Shown here in pieces: positions 46,379 to 59,656 of a stretch of DNA of 64,000 nucleotides. The DNA lies in NCBI RefSeq assembly GCF_030252325.1, contig NZ_CP126981.1, positions 1,116,001-1,180,000 of the forward strand, written 5' to 3'. Position 1 is the first letter of the stretch; every line of letters begins with the position of its first letter. The stretch is from Candidatus Mycobacterium wuenschmannii (GTDB lineage: Bacteria; Actinomycetota; Actinomycetes; Mycobacteriales; Mycobacteriaceae). The translations under genes and the position numbers were made by a program. A model generated the notes under the pieces. It had not been told where the DNA came from. It did not search any database and worked only from the letters and a program-made list of their open reading frames with translations.

Positions 46379-48025
46379 ATGGGCAACGACGCCGACAACA
46401 GCTTCCACGCCGGACAACTGATCGCGCGCCGGTTGAAGGCCAGCGGGATCGACACGCTCTTCACCCTGTCCGGCGGTCACTTGTTCTCGATCTACGACGG
46501 ATGCCGCAGCGAGGGGATCCGGCTGGTCGACACCCGGCACGAACAGACCGCAGCGTTTGCGGCCGAAGGCTGGTCCAAGGTCACCCGCCAACCCGGGGTC
46601 GCCGCTCTCACCGCCGGTCCGGGCGTCACCAACGGCATGAGCGCCATGGCCGCGGCGCAGCAGAACTCGTCGCCGCTGCTCGTGCTGGGTGGCCGGGCCC
46701 CGGCCGGGCGCTGGGGGATGGGCTCGCTGCAGGAAATCGACCACGTGCCATTCGTCGCGCCGCTGACCCGATTCGCCGCCACCGCGCCGTCGGCCGATGC
46801 CGTCAGCGGCCTGATCGACGACGCACTGCGCGCCACCGTCGGTGCCCGATCTGGCGTAGCGTTCATCGACTTTCCGATGGATCACGCCTTCTCCGTCGCC
46901 GCCGACACCGGGCTACCCGGTGCCCTGATCGAGACGCCGGCGCCGGCGCTGCCCGACGGCGACGCGCTGGATCGCGCCGTCAGCCTGCTGGGGGCCGCGC
47001 AGCGTCCGGTGATCATGGCCGGCACCAACGTGTGGTGGGGCCACGCCGAGCAAGCACTGCTGCGGTTGGCCGAGCAGCGCCGGATTCCGGTGCTGATGAA
47101 CGGCATGGCCCGCGGCACAGTACCGGCGGACCACCCACTGGCTTACTCCCGGGCGCGCTCAAAAGCGTTGGGGGAGGCCGACGTTGCCATCGTTGTTGGG
47201 GTGCCGATGGACTTCCGGCTGGGCTTCGGTGGCGTTTTCGGACCGGACACCCAGCTGATCGTGGCCGACCGCGCGCAACCGGAACGCGCGCATCCCCGGC
47301 CGATCGCTGCCGGCCTCTACGGCGACCTGTCGGCCATCCTGACGGTGCTGAGCGAGACGCCGCGGGCCGAGACCGCGGGCCACGAGGAATGGGTGGCCGA
47401 CCTGCGGGCGACCGAGACCGCGGCGCGCGAGCGGGAGCAGGGCGAGTTGGCCGACGATCGCAGCCCGCTGCACCCGATGCGGGTCTACGCCGAACTCGCG
47501 CCGATGCTCGACCGCGACGCGATCGTCGTCGTCGACGCGGGTGACTTCGGTTCCTACGCCGGCCGCGTGATCGACAGCTACGTGCCGGGAGCGTGGCTGG
47601 ACAGCGGTCCGTTCGGGTGCCTCGGTTCGGGCCCCGGCTACGCGCTGGCCGCCAAGCTGGCCCGCCCGGACCGTCAGGTGGTGCTGTTGCAGGGCGATGG
47701 CGCCTTCGGTTTCAGCGGGATGGAGTGGGACACGCTCGTGCGACACAACATTCCCGTCGTCTCGGTGATCGGCAACAACGGGATCTGGGGGCTCGAACAT
47801 CACCCGATGGTGGCCCTCTACGGCTACTCCGTGGTGGCCGAACTGCGGCCGGAGACCCGCTACGACGAGGTCGTTCGCGCGCTCGGCGGGCATGGCGAAC
47901 TCGTCGCCACCCCGGCCGAGCTACGCCCGGCGCTGCAGCGCGCGTTCGACAGCGGCCTGCCCGCGGTGGTCAATGTGCTCACCGATCGCGAGGTCGCCTA
48001 TCCACGCCGGTCCAATCTGGCGTAG
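46379..48025 (+). CDS. ilvG: Thiamine-diphosphate enzyme, acetolactate synthase large-subunit-like IlvG
   Basis: A 548-residue ThDP enzyme very close to Rv1820. The N-terminal domain has the cofactor-activating Glu in [15 protein letters not shown]. The C-terminal ThDP-binding motif is [29 protein letters not shown] (GDG...NN, in pieces). Acetolactate synthases condense two pyruvates, or pyruvate plus 2-ketobutyrate, for branched-chain amino acids. IlvG is an IlvB paralogue of unproven activity. ATG 46379 fits the homologue's start. Confidence 0.93.
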   Translation: MGNDADNSFHAGQLIARRLKASGIDTLFTLSGGHLFSIYDGCRSEGIRLVDTRHEQTAAFAAEGWSKVTRQPGVAALTAGPGVTNGMSAMAAAQQNSSPLLVLGGRAPAGRWGMGSLQEIDHVPFVAPLTRFAATAPSADAVSGLIDDALRATVGARSGVAFIDFPMDHAFSVAADTGLPGALIETPAPALPDGDALDRAVSLLGAAQRPVIMAGTNVWWGHAEQALLRLAEQRRIPVLMNGMARGTVPADHPLAYSRARSKALGEADVAIVVGVPMDFRLGFGGVFGPDTQLIVADRAQPERAHPRPIAAGLYGDLSAILTVLSETPRAETAGHEEWVADLRATETAAREREQGELADDRSPLHPMRVYAELAPMLDRDAIVVVDAGDFGSYAGRVIDSYVPGAWLDSGPFGCLGSGPGYALAAKLARPDRQVVLLQGDGAFGFSGMEWDTLVRHNIPVVSVIGNNGIWGLEHHPMVALYGYSVVAELRPETRYDEVVRALGGHGELVATPAELRPALQRAFDSGLPAVVNVLTDREVAYPRRSNLA

Positions 48026-48065
48026 CCCGGCCTGCATCGCCACCGGTGGCTAGTACCGTTGACCT

Positions 48066-50390
48066 GTGCCAAAGACCACCAGCTCTTCGTCCTCCCGCCT
48101 GAGCGGCCGCTTCTGGAAGCTGCTCGGCGCCAGCACCGAGAAGAACCAGGGCCGCTCGCTGGCCCAGGTCACCGCGTCCGCGGAGTACGACGACAAGGCG
48201 GCGGGACTCGACGACGAGCAGCTGCGCAAGGCCGCGGGCCTGCTGGACCTCGACGATCTGGCCGAAGCCGACGACGTCCCGCAGTTCCTGGCCATCGCGC
48301 GGGAGGCCGGCGAACGCGCCACCGGTTTGCGGCCGTTCGACGTGCAGTTGCTCGGCGCGCTGCGGATGCTGGCCGGCGACGTGGTGGAGATGGCGACCGG
48401 TGAGGGCAAGACCCTGTCCGGTGCGATCGCCGCCGCCGGCTACGCGCTGGGCGGGCGGCATGTCCACGTCGTCACGATCAACGACTACCTGGCCCGCCGG
48501 GACGCCGAGTGGATGGGCCCGCTGCTGGAGGCGCTTGGTGTCACGGTCGGCTGGGTGACCGGCGAGTCGACCCCCGAGGAGCGACGCGCGGCCTATAAGT
48601 GCAACGTCACCTACGGGTCGATCAACGAGATCGGCTTCGACGTGCTGCGCGACCAGTTGGTCACCGACGTCGACGATCTCGTCTCGCCGAACCCGGACGT
48701 CGCCCTGATCGACGAGGCCGACTCGGTGCTCGTCGACGAGGCGCTCGTGCCGCTGGTACTGGCCGGCACCAGCCACCGCGAGCAGCCGCGAGTAGAGATC
48801 ATCCGGCTCGTCGGCGAATTGCAGGCCGGCGAGGATTACGACACCGACGCCGACAGCCGCAACGTCCACCTGACCGATGCGGGCGCCCACAAGCTCGAAA
48901 AGCGGCTCGGCGGAATCGATCTCTACTCCGAGGAGCACGTCGGCACCACGCTCACCGAGGTCAACGTCGCCCTGCACGCGCACGTGCTGCTGCACCGCGA
49001 CGTGCACTACATCGTCCGCGACGACGCCGTGCACCTGATCAACTCGTCGCGCGGCCGCATCGCGCAACTGCAGCGCTGGCCGGACGGCCTGCAGGCGGCG
49101 GTGGAGGCCAAGGAGGGCATCGAGACCACCGAGACCGGCGAGGTGCTCGACACCATCACCGTGCAGGCGCTGGTCAACCGCTACGAGACCGTCTGCGGCA
49201 TGACCGGCACCGCGCTGGCCGCGGGCGAACAGCTGCGCCAGTTCTACAAGCTGGGTGTGTCGCCAATTGCACCGAATACGCCGAACATTCGCGAGGACGA
49301 GACCGACCGCGTCTACATCACCGCCGCGGCGAAGATCGACGCGATCATCGCGCACATCATCGACGTGCACGAGACCGGCCAGCCCGTTCTGGTCGGCACG
49401 CACGACGTCGCCGAGTCCGAAGAGCTGCACGAGCGGTTGCAACGGCGCGGTGTGCCCGCGGTGGTGCTCAACGCGAAGAACGATGCGGAGGAAGCATCGG
49501 TGATCGCCGAAGCCGGCAAGCTCGGCGCGGTGACCGTGTCGACCCAGATGGCCGGTCGCGGGACCGACATCCGGCTCGGCGGCTCCGACGAGACCGACCA
49601 CGCGAAGGTCGTCGAACTCGGTGGACTGCACGTCGTCGGCACCGGCCGCCACCACACCGAGCGACTCGACAACCAGTTGCGCGGCCGCGCCGGTCGCCAG
49701 GGCGACCCCGGCTCGTCGGTGTTCTTCTCGAGTTGGGAAGACGACGTCGCGGCGGCCAACCTCGAACCCAACAAGCTGCCCGTGCAGACCGACGAGGACG
49801 GCCGCGTCGTCAGCAACAAGGTGGCCGGGCTGCTGGAGCACGCCCAGCGCGTCGCCGAGGGCCGCCTGCTCGACGTGCACGCCAACACCTGGCGCTACAA
49901 CCAGCTGACCGCTCAGCAGCGGGCCATCATCGTCGAGCGCCGCAACACCCTGCTGAGCACCGCGACCGCCCGCGAGGAACTCGCCGAGCTGGCCCCGGAC
50001 CGTTACGAGGAACTCTCCGAACAGCTTTCCGAGGAACAGCTGACGAAGATCTGCCGGCTGATCATGCTGTATCACCTCGACCGCGGCTGGGCGGACCACC
50101 TCGCCTACCTCGCCGACATCCGGGAGAGCATTCACCTCCGTGCGCTCGGCCGGCAGAACCCGCTCGACGAATTCCACCGGATGGCGGTCGACGCGTTCGC
50201 GTCACTGGCCGCCGATGCGATCGAGGCGGCCCAGCAGACGTTCGAGACGTCGCCGTCGATCGAGAGCGAGCCGGGGGTCGATCTGTCCAAGTTGGCCCGT
50301 CCGACGTCGACGTGGACTTACATGGTCCACGACAACCCGCTGTCCGACGACTCGCTTTCCGCACTGAGCCTGCCCGGCATCTTCAGATAG
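48066..50390 (+). CDS. secA2: Accessory preprotein translocase ATPase SecA2
   Basis: A 774-residue SecA-type ATPase. Walker A is MATGEGKTL (about residue 114), the DEAD-like box is LIDEADSVL, and the helicase motif is [13 protein letters not shown] with [16 protein letters not shown]. It lacks the long C-terminal linker and zinc domain of SecA1, as SecA2 proteins do. It is homologous to Rv1821. SecA2 exports a small protein set that includes effectors and solute-binding lipoproteins, using the SecYEG channel. GTG 48066 gives MPKTTSSS; H37Rv annotation is longer by a non-conserved N-terminus. Confidence 0.95.
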   Translation: MPKTTSSSSSRLSGRFWKLLGASTEKNQGRSLAQVTASAEYDDKAAGLDDEQLRKAAGLLDLDDLAEADDVPQFLAIAREAGERATGLRPFDVQLLGALRMLAGDVVEMATGEGKTLSGAIAAAGYALGGRHVHVVTINDYLARRDAEWMGPLLEALGVTVGWVTGESTPEERRAAYKCNVTYGSINEIGFDVLRDQLVTDVDDLVSPNPDVALIDEADSVLVDEALVPLVLAGTSHREQPRVEIIRLVGELQAGEDYDTDADSRNVHLTDAGAHKLEKRLGGIDLYSEEHVGTTLTEVNVALHAHVLLHRDVHYIVRDDAVHLINSSRGRIAQLQRWPDGLQAAVEAKEGIETTETGEVLDTITVQALVNRYETVCGMTGTALAAGEQLRQFYKLGVSPIAPNTPNIREDETDRVYITAAAKIDAIIAHIIDVHETGQPVLVGTHDVAESEELHERLQRRGVPAVVLNAKNDAEEASVIAEAGKLGAVTVSTQMAGRGTDIRLGGSDETDHAKVVELGGLHVVGTGRHHTERLDNQLRGRAGRQGDPGSSVFFSSWEDDVAAANLEPNKLPVQTDEDGRVVSNKVAGLLEHAQRVAEGRLLDVHANTWRYNQLTAQQRAIIVERRNTLLSTATAREELAELAPDRYEELSEQLSEEQLTKICRLIMLYHLDRGWADHLAYLADIRESIHLRALGRQNPLDEFHRMAVDAFASLAADAIEAAQQTFETSPSIESEPGVDLSKLARPTSTWTYMVHDNPLSDDSLSALSLPGIFR

Positions 50391-50403
50391 GGAAACACCG
50401 CAC

Positions 50404-50997
50404 ATGAACCGGCCCGCCCACGACCGGCTGCTGACGGTGCCCAACGTGCTCAGCGGACTCCGTCTGGTCTTGATCCCGGTCTTCATCTATCTCCTGCTCG
50501 TCGCGCACGCCAACGGGTGGGCGGTGGCCATCCTGATGTTCAGCGGCGCGTCGGACTGGGCCGACGGCAAGATCGCCCGGTTGATGAACCAGTCCTCGAA
50601 ACTGGGCGCCTATCTCGACCCGTTCGTCGACCGGCTGTACATGGTGACGACACCGATCGCGTTCGGGCTGGCGCACATCCTGCCGTGGTGGATCATCGCG
50701 ATCCTGCTGGTTCGCGACGTCCTGCTGGCCGCCGAGTTGCCGCTGCTGCGCACGCGGGGCATCACGGCGTTGCCGGTGATCTACGTCGGCAAGGCGGCGA
50801 CGTTCGCGTTGATGTCGGCGTTCCCGCTGATCCTGTTGGGCCAGTGGGACGCACTGTGGAGTCGCGTCGTATTGGCTTGCGGCTGGGCCTTTTTAATCTG
50901 GGGTACATACATGTACCTCTGGTCGTTCATGGTGTACGCCTACCAGGTCGTGATCGTGCTGCGCCGGATGCCAGCGGTGCGGGTCCGCAATGCCTGA
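50404..50997 (+). CDS. pgsA2: CDP-alcohol phosphatidyltransferase (PgsA2-like)
   Basis: A 197-residue membrane enzyme. The CDP-alcohol signature [26 protein letters not shown] (residues ~54-79; D..DG..AR...G...D...D) is complete. Four to six hydrophobic helices surround it. Homologous to Rv1822. Such enzymes swap CMP of CDP-diacylglycerol for glycerol-3-phosphate (PG-phosphate synthase) or PG (cardiolipin synthase); which one applies is unsettled. It lies 13 bp after secA2 and overlaps the next gene by 8 bp. Confidence 0.9.
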   Translation: MNRPAHDRLLTVPNVLSGLRLVLIPVFIYLLLVAHANGWAVAILMFSGASDWADGKIARLMNQSSKLGAYLDPFVDRLYMVTTPIAFGLAHILPWWIIAILLVRDVLLAAELPLLRTRGITALPVIYVGKAATFALMSAFPLILLGQWDALWSRVVLACGWAFLIWGTYMYLWSFMVYAYQVVIVLRRMPAVRVRNA

Positions 50998-51904
50998 CCA
51001 GGCGCTCGGCGGCTACGAGCCCTATTCCGGGCTCAGCGCACACCAGGCCGGAAGGGTGCAGCGGATCCCGGTCCCATCGCTGCTGCGCGCGTTGCTGTCC
51101 GAGCATCTCGATCCCGGTTACGCTGCGGCCGCCGCTAAGCGCGACGCCGGCGACGAGCCGACCGGGCGGGCGCGGGCGCAGGGCTGGTTCTGGCAGGCGC
51201 TGGCGGCGCTGCTGGTGGCCGCGGTGTTCGCAGCCGCGGTCGCGCAGGCGAGACTGGTCGCGCCCGGCGTGAGCGCGGCCCAGCGGGTGCTGGCGACCGG
51301 CGTCCGATCCGAGGAGAAGACGACCTCACAGCTCACCAAGGAGCGCAATTCGCTTGCGGCGCAACGCGACGACGTACAGCGCCACGCGCTGGCCGAGGAC
51401 GCCGCCGGGCGTCGGCTGCTGGCGAGCCTCGACCGACTCAGCCTGGCGGCCGCCAGCACCCCGGTCACCGGCCCGGGGCTGAGTGTCACCGTGACCGATC
51501 CGGGTGTCAGCCGCAATCTGTCCGACGTGTCCAAGCAGCGGGTGGCCGGCAGTCAGCAGATCATCCTCGACCGCGACCTGCAGTTGGTGGTCAACTCGCT
51601 GTGGGCCAGTGGTGCCGAAGCGATCTCGGTCGACGGGGTTCGCGTGGGCCCGAACGTCACCATCCGGCAGGCGGGTGGTGCGATTCTCGTCGACAACAAT
51701 CCCACCAGCAGCCCGTACGCGGTGCTCGCGATCGGGCCGCCGCACGCCATGCAGGATGTGTTCAACAACAGCCCGGGACTGCGCCGTCTGCGGTTGTTGG
51801 AGACGTCGTACGGGGTCGGCGTCGACGTCAGCGCCAAGGACAACCTCACGCTGCCCGCCGGGGCGGCGCGAGATGTCAAGTTCGCCAAACAGATTGGTCC
51901 GTAG
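50990..51904 (+). CDS. DUF881 family membrane protein, Rv1823-like
   Basis: A 304-residue protein: a cytoplasmic N-terminus, one membrane helix (about 68-88), a coiled-coil-prone stretch (about 100-145) and an extracellular DUF881 domain ([12 protein letters not shown] ... [11 protein letters not shown] ... YAVLAIGPP). This family, with the small Sbp protein, lies near cell-division genes in many Actinobacteria and Firmicutes. The function is unknown. The gene overlaps pgsA2 by 8 bp. Confidence 0.9.
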   Translation: MPDQALGGYEPYSGLSAHQAGRVQRIPVPSLLRALLSEHLDPGYAAAAAKRDAGDEPTGRARAQGWFWQALAALLVAAVFAAAVAQARLVAPGVSAAQRVLATGVRSEEKTTSQLTKERNSLAAQRDDVQRHALAEDAAGRRLLASLDRLSLAAASTPVTGPGLSVTVTDPGVSRNLSDVSKQRVAGSQQIILDRDLQLVVNSLWASGAEAISVDGVRVGPNVTIRQAGGAILVDNNPTSSPYAVLAIGPPHAMQDVFNNSPGLRRLRLLETSYGVGVDVSAKDNLTLPAGAARDVKFAKQIGP

Positions 51905-51938
51905 TGCGAAAAGTCCGAGTAGCAGGAGCACAGCACCG

Positions 51939-52271
51939 ATGATCGGTATCGCAGCACTGGCCGTCGGGATTGTGCTGGGTCTGGTTTTCCACCCCAACGT
52001 GCCGGAGATCGTCCAGCCGTACCTGCCCATCGCGGTGGTCGCCGCCCTCGACGCCGTCTTCGGCGGGTTACGGGCTTACCTGGAACGGATTTTCGACCCC
52101 AAGGTCTTCGTGGTGTCGTTCGTGTTCAACGTGTTGGTCGCGGCACTGGTCGTCTACGTCGGTGACCAATTGGGTGTCGGCACGCAGCTGTCGACCGCGA
52201 TCATCGTCGTCCTGGGTATCCGTATCTTCGGCAACGCCGCGGCGCTGCGCCGCAGGCTGTTCGGGGCGTGA
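51939..52271 (+). CDS. sbp: Small basic protein Sbp (DUF1290), Rv1824-like
   Basis: A 110-residue protein that is almost all membrane: helices at about 2-17, 27-45, 56-75 and 80-96, with ERIFDPKVFVVSFVFNVLVA as the family core. It lies between two DUF881 genes, the conserved sbp-DUF881 arrangement. The role is unknown, possibly division or envelope assembly. AGCAGGAGCA precedes ATG 51939. Confidence 0.88.
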   Translation: MIGIAALAVGIVLGLVFHPNVPEIVQPYLPIAVVAALDAVFGGLRAYLERIFDPKVFVVSFVFNVLVAALVVYVGDQLGVGTQLSTAIIVVLGIRIFGNAAALRRRLFGA

Positions 52272-52287
52272 TGGACGTGAGGCCGAC

Positions 52288-53151
52288 ATGAGCGACACCG
52301 ACCCGGACGACGCCGCGACGCAGAAGATCGAGGCCGTTGCCGATGACACTGCGACGCAGAAGATCGAGCGGGTGTCCGACGACGAGCACGGCCGCCACGA
52401 ATTGGGGTCGCACGAGCCCAAGCCCGCGATCGGCGAACTGCAACCCCGCGGGTTTCTGCGGCGGGGTCGCACGGTGTTCGGCACCCTGGCGGTGATGCTG
52501 TGCCTCTTGCTGGGTGTCGCCATCGCAACTCAGGTGCACCAAACCACCTCCGGCGACTCATTGGACACCGCCCGCCCCGCCGACCTGTTGGTGCTGCTGG
52601 ATTCGCTGCGGCAGCGAGAGGCCACGCTCAGCACCGAAGTTGCAGAGCTGCAACGCTCGCTGAACGCCCTGCAGGCCTCGGGCAGCAGCGACCAGACCGC
52701 GATCCAGAACGCCCAGGCCCGGCTCGCGGCGCTGTCGATCCTGATCGGCACCGTCGGCGCCAACGGCCCGGGCGTCACGGTACGCATCGAGGACCCGGGT
52801 CCGGGTGTCGCGCCGCAGGCGATGCTCGACGTGCTCGACGAGTTGCGCGCCGCCGGCGCCGAGGCGATCCAGATCAGCGACCGCCACCAGGCCGTGCGCA
52901 CCGGCGTCGACACCTGGATCGTCGGCACCCCGGGCGCGTTGACCGTCGACAGCAAGACCCTGATGCCGCCGTATTCGGTTGTCGCCATTGGCGATCCGCC
53001 GACCCTGGCCGCGGCGATGAACATTCCCGGCGGCGCGGTGGACAGCGTCAAGCGGGTCGGCGGGACCATGACGGTTCAACAGTCCGACAAGGTCAGCATC
53101 ACCGCCTTGCGGCAACCGAAACCGCGCCAATACGCTCAGCCCGTCAAGTAG
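52288..53151 (+). CDS. DUF881 family membrane protein, Rv1825-like
   Basis: A 287-residue protein with an acidic N-terminus, one membrane helix (about 68-88), a short coiled coil (LRQREATLSTEVAELQRSL) and a DUF881 domain (GPGVTVRIEDPGPG ... YSVVAIGDPPTLAAAM). It is homologous to Rv1825. The N-terminus carries ATQKIE twice, 12 residues apart, from an 18-nt DNA repeat (52315 and 52351); the Thr residues could be phosphorylation sites. It ends in the same YAQPVK as the M. tuberculosis protein. Confidence 0.9.
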   Translation: MSDTDPDDAATQKIEAVADDTATQKIERVSDDEHGRHELGSHEPKPAIGELQPRGFLRRGRTVFGTLAVMLCLLLGVAIATQVHQTTSGDSLDTARPADLLVLLDSLRQREATLSTEVAELQRSLNALQASGSSDQTAIQNAQARLAALSILIGTVGANGPGVTVRIEDPGPGVAPQAMLDVLDELRAAGAEAIQISDRHQAVRTGVDTWIVGTPGALTVDSKTLMPPYSVVAIGDPPTLAAAMNIPGGAVDSVKRVGGTMTVQQSDKVSITALRQPKPRQYAQPVK

Positions 53152-53174
53152 TCACCGACAAGAACAGGAACACC

Positions 53175-53570
53175 GTGAGCGAAATCCCACCAGATTTGCA
53201 CTACACCACCGACCACGAGTGGGTTCGGCGAACCGGTGACGACACCGTCCGGGTGGGTATCACGGACTTCGCCCAGTCGGCGCTTGGCGACGTCGTGTTC
53301 GTCCGGCTGCCCGACGTGGGTGACGAACTGAACGCGGGGGAGGCCTTCGGCGAGGTGGAGTCCACCAAGTCGGTCTCTGACTTGTACGCGCCGTTGTCGG
53401 CGAAAGTCGTTGCGGTGAACGAGGATCTGGATGGCAGCCCCGAGCTGGTCAATTCCGAGCCCTACGGCGGCGGATGGCTAATCGACCTGCAGGTCGACAG
53501 TGCGGCGCTGGACAAGGGATTCGGCGATCTGCTGGACGCCGAGACCTACCGCGGCTCACTGTCTGAGTGA
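53175..53570 (+). CDS. gcvH: Glycine cleavage system H protein
   Basis: A 131-residue lipoyl carrier. The lipoyl-Lys lies in VESTKSVSDLYAP (about residue 62), and the flanking GDVVFVRLPDVGDEL and NSEPYGGGWLIDL are canonical. It shuttles the aminomethyl group between the P, T and L proteins. The P protein gene gcvB is about 3 kb downstream. GTG start with CAGGAACACC upstream, as in Rv1826. Confidence 0.95.
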   Translation: MSEIPPDLHYTTDHEWVRRTGDDTVRVGITDFAQSALGDVVFVRLPDVGDELNAGEAFGEVESTKSVSDLYAPLSAKVVAVNEDLDGSPELVNSEPYGGGWLIDLQVDSAALDKGFGDLLDAETYRGSLSE

Positions 53571-53779
53571 CCCTTGTTATCGTTCCCTCCGCCCGACGAC
53601 AACGGGCCGAACCGGGATGGAACACGCGCGGCTGCCAGATGTAGCCGCCGATCCGGCGGGGGACGGCACATTGGGCTCCTGTGCGCGGTACGGTCGTCAC
53701 ATCGACGGTCACAGCGGGTGGGAAGCCGGTCGGCCGAACCCAACCAGACAACGCAGCAGCGGCCAGTGAGGAGCAGCGG

Positions 53780-54250
53780 GTGACGGACAAGGACAACGAC
53801 CTGACTTCTGATGAAGTCACCGTGGAAACGACTTCGGTTTTCCGCGCCGACTTCCTCAATGAGTTGGACGCTCCCGCGCAGTCGGGCTCCGAGACCTCGG
53901 TGTCCGGCGTCGAGGGGCTTCCGGCCGGTTCAGCGTTGCTGGTCGTCAAACGGGGCCCGAATGCCGGTTCCCGGTTCCTGCTCGATCAACCCACCACGTC
54001 GGCCGGCCGTCACCCCGACAGCGACATCTTCCTCGACGACGTCACGGTCAGCCGCCGGCACGCCGAATTCCGCTTGGAGACCGACGAGTTTCACGTCGTG
54101 GACGTCGGCAGCCTCAACGGCACCTACGTCAACCGCGAACCGGTCGACTCGGCCGTGCTGGCCAACGGCGACGAGGTCCAGATCGGTAAGTTCCGCTTGG
54201 TCTTCCTGACCGGGCCCAAGGCGGGCGAAGACGGAGGGTCGGGAGGCTAG
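53780..54250 (+). CDS. garA: FHA-domain metabolic regulator GarA
   Basis: A 156-residue protein. The phospho-acceptor ETTSVF lies near residues 15-20 (adjacent Thr residues are targets of PknG and PknB in M. tuberculosis), and a C-terminal FHA domain follows ([22 protein letters not shown], in part, and GSLNGTYVN). Unphosphorylated GarA inhibits 2-oxoglutarate dehydrogenase and NAD-glutamate dehydrogenase and activates glutamate synthase. Phosphorylation makes the FHA bind its own tail and switches it off. GTG 53780 follows GAGGAG; the stop overlaps the next start by 1 bp. Confidence 0.96.
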   Translation: MTDKDNDLTSDEVTVETTSVFRADFLNELDAPAQSGSETSVSGVEGLPAGSALLVVKRGPNAGSRFLLDQPTTSAGRHPDSDIFLDDVTVSRRHAEFRLETDEFHVVDVGSLNGTYVNREPVDSAVLANGDEVQIGKFRLVFLTGPKAGEDGGSGG

Positions 54251-54987
54251 TGACCGCGCCCGAGACCCCCGCGCTGAGCGGGATGTCGATCGGAGCGGTC
54301 CTCGACCTGCTACGCCCAGACTTCCCGGATGTGACGATCTCCAAGATTCGCTTCTTGGAGGCAGAGGGTCTCGTAACGCCGCAACGCGCGGCGTCGGGCT
54401 ATCGCCGGTTCACGGCTTACGACTGTGCTCGGCTGCGCTTCATCCTGACGGCGCAGCGCGATCAGTACCTGCCGCTCAAGGTCATCAAGGCGCAACTCGA
54501 CGCGCAACCCGACGGCGAGTTGCCGCTTTCCGGATCGCCTTACGGCGTACCGCGATTGGTGACGGTGGGCGACGGCGCGCCGGCCGAGACCGACTCGGTG
54601 GCTGTCGCACCCACCCGCGTCCGGCTCAGCCGTGAGGATCTGCTGGATCGCTCGGGTGTCGACGACGACCTGCTGACGGCTTTGCTCAAAGCGGGCGTGA
54701 TCACCACCGGGCCGGGCGGGTTCTTCGACGAGCATGCCGTGGTGATTCTGCAGTGCGCCCGCGCGCTCGCCGACTACGGCGTCGAACCGCGCCATCTGCG
54801 CGCATTCCGCTCCGCGGCGGACCGGCAATCCGATCTGATCGCGCAGATCGCCGGGCCTCTCGTGAAGGCCAACAAAACCGGTTCGCGCGACCGCGCCGAC
54901 GACCTGGCGCGCGAAGTCGCCGCCCTGGCCATCACGCTGCACACCTCGTTGATCAAGTCCGCAGTGCGCGACGTTCTCCACCGCTGA
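54250..54987 (+). CDS. ftsR: MerR-family regulator FtsR (Rv1828-like)
   Basis: A 245-residue MerR-type protein: winged HTH at about 10-80 ([30 protein letters not shown], in part; [17 protein letters not shown]), then a regulatory domain with [15 protein letters not shown]. Rv1828 and C. glutamicum FtsR are homologous; FtsR activates ftsZ in Corynebacterium. No MerR-type metal Cys set is present. GTG 54250 overlaps the garA stop (TAGTG), so it is coupled to garA. Confidence 0.93.
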   Translation: MTAPETPALSGMSIGAVLDLLRPDFPDVTISKIRFLEAEGLVTPQRAASGYRRFTAYDCARLRFILTAQRDQYLPLKVIKAQLDAQPDGELPLSGSPYGVPRLVTVGDGAPAETDSVAVAPTRVRLSREDLLDRSGVDDDLLTALLKAGVITTGPGGFFDEHAVVILQCARALADYGVEPRHLRAFRSAADRQSDLIAQIAGPLVKANKTGSRDRADDLAREVAALAITLHTSLIKSAVRDVLHR

Positions 54988-55096
54988 AGGACTAGACTTC
55001 GGAACCACAGCTTGCGCACGGCGGCTTGGTGTTTGCACCGCGACGTCCGCGCAGGTCTGATCCGGAAACGGCAGCACGTGCGGAGGGCAGACACAG

Positions 55097-55588
55097 ATGG
55101 GTGAAGTTCGCGTCGTCGGCATTCGCGTCGAGCAGCCGCAGAACCAGCCGGTGCTGCTGCTGCGCGAGGCCGACGGTGATCGTTACCTGCCCATCTGGAT
55201 CGGCCAGTCCGAGGCTGCCGCAATCGCCCTCGAGCAGCAGGGCGTCGAGCCGCCTCGTCCGCTGACCCACGACCTGATCCGTGATCTCATTGCCGCGCTT
55301 GGACATTCGCTCAAAGAGGTGCGCATCGTCGATCTGCAGGAAGGCACCTTCTACGCCGACCTGATCTTCGACCGCGACATCACCGTGTCGGCGCGGCCGT
55401 CGGATTCGGTGGCGATCGCGCTGCGGGTGGGTGTGCCGATCTATGTCGAGGAGGCGGTGCTCGCCGAGGCGGGCCTGCTCATTCCCGACGAGAACGACGA
55501 CGAGCCGACCGCCGTCCGCGAAGACGAGGTCGAGAAGTTCAAGGAGTTTCTCGACAGCGTCTCGCCGGACGATTTCAAAGCCACATAA
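55097..55588 (+). CDS. Bifunctional nuclease domain protein (DUF151), Rv1829-like
   Basis: A 163-residue single-domain protein: LREADGDRYLPIWIGQSEAAAIALEQQG (in part), TFYADLIFDRD and RPSDSVAIALRVGVPIYVEE are the DUF151 signatures. Plant relatives show DNase/RNase activity and Thermotoga structures are known; its role in mycobacteria is unclear. It lies between two conserved MerR genes. The ATG follows GGAGGGCAGACACAG. Confidence 0.92.
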   Translation: MGEVRVVGIRVEQPQNQPVLLLREADGDRYLPIWIGQSEAAAIALEQQGVEPPRPLTHDLIRDLIAALGHSLKEVRIVDLQEGTFYADLIFDRDITVSARPSDSVAIALRVGVPIYVEEAVLAEAGLLIPDENDDEPTAVREDEVEKFKEFLDSVSPDDFKAT

Positions 55589-55870
55589 CACGCCGAACCC
55601 CTCGCGGCGTCGCACTGGATGCGGCGTGCCGAAATCGTGCGCTGCAGATCTGAATCGGCAATATCACGGATGCGTCTCAACTGCGAGTTCGCCCTCGACA
55701 CGCCCGACGGATAGCGTGGGCTCACCGCGTCGACCGCCATACTTTGCTTCGACTGATTAGTTCTACAAACACGACAGCGAGTCGAAAAGCGTATGCTCAC
55801 AAGCACTCGATTGAGCAAACGCGGAAACCTGCAGCCCCGTAACGAGCGCGATCGGCGAGAGGAAGCCCCC

Positions 55871-56515
55871 GTGGGAGATCAGCCACGTCAGGATCAACTG
55901 GATCTCGAGTCGTTGACCGCGCTCGATGACAGTTCGGCGCCGGAACCTGACCAGGCGATCCACGTGACGGCCGAGCCCGTGCAGGGCGGCTTGTTCCCCG
56001 ACGACTCCGTCCCCGATGAACTCGTCGGCTACCGCGGACCCAGCGCCTGCCAGATCGCCGGCATCACCTACCGCCAGCTGGACTACTGGGCCCGTACCTC
56101 GTTGGTGGTGCCCTCGATTCGCAGCGCCGCAGGCTCCGGCAGCCAGCGCCTGTACTCGTTCAAAGACATCCTGGTGCTCAAGATCGTCAAGCGGCTGCTG
56201 GACACCGGCATCTCCCTGCACAACATCCGCGTCGCCGTCGACCACCTGCGCCAGCGCGGCGTACAGGACCTGGCCAACATCACGCTGTTCTCCGACGGCA
56301 CCACGGTCTACGAGTGCACCTCCGCCGAGGAGGTCGTCGATCTGCTGCAGGGCGGACAGGGCGTGTTCGGCATCGCCGTCTCCGGCGCGATGCGCGAACT
56401 GACCGGTGCCATCGCGGATTTCCCCGGCGAGCGCGCCGACGGCGGCGAGTCGATCGAGGCGCCCGAAGACGAACTGGCCTCGCGGCGCAAGCACCGCGAC
56501 CGCAAAATCGGCTGA
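55871..56515 (+). CDS. MerR-family regulator, Rv1830-like
   Basis: A 214-residue MerR-type protein, nearly identical to Rv1830 from [20 protein letters not shown] onward. HTH at about 50-120 ([21 protein letters not shown], in part; [21 protein letters not shown], in part), then a helical region. It is reported to influence growth or cell division in mycobacteria. GTG 55871 is preceded by GAGAGGAAG and gives MGDQPRQ, matching the homologue. The 282-bp gap before it (55589-55870) holds its promoter but no clear structure. Confidence 0.92.
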   Translation: MGDQPRQDQLDLESLTALDDSSAPEPDQAIHVTAEPVQGGLFPDDSVPDELVGYRGPSACQIAGITYRQLDYWARTSLVVPSIRSAAGSGSQRLYSFKDILVLKIVKRLLDTGISLHNIRVAVDHLRQRGVQDLANITLFSDGTTVYECTSAEEVVDLLQGGQGVFGIAVSGAMRELTGAIADFPGERADGGESIEAPEDELASRRKHRDRKIG

Positions 56516-56582
56516 TCGGGCCGGTCCTATCGGTGCCGCCGGCTGTGCCGCGGGCATCGAGTCGGTAAACTCGACGACGCAT

Positions 56583-56790
56583 CGTTCTCGCGCGGGAGAG
56601 TTCCGTGGCCGCCAGCCACGGGCGCCGAAGGAGCAATACCTCTCCGTCAACCTCTCAGGCACCCGGACCGCGCCGGACCCCGATGCCTCTGGAAAGCGGT
56701 GACCTCGAGTCGCCCGCCCATGGGGAAAGACAGCTGATGTCGAATCTCTCAGGCGCCCGGTTCGGGTAGACGACAGAGGGGGAGGACCTG
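56583..56790 (+). ncRNA. Tandem glycine riboswitch upstream of gcvB
   Basis: Two gcvT-type aptamers in series. The first has GCGGGAGAG (56592), GGCGCCGAAGGAGCAA (56621-56636) and CTCTCAGGCACCCGGACCG. The second has CCTCTGGAAAGCG, GGGGAAAGACAG and CTCTCAGGCGCCCGGTTCG before the AGACGACAGAGGGGG tail. A short GAGG/CCTC stem near 56776-56794 may be the expression platform. Glycine binding normally raises expression of glycine-cleavage genes. Confidence 0.92.
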
Positions 56791-56812
56791 CCTCTTTCGT
56801 CAGGAGTCCGCC

Positions 56813-59652
<2,840 letters not shown>

Positions 59653-59656
<4 letters not shown>

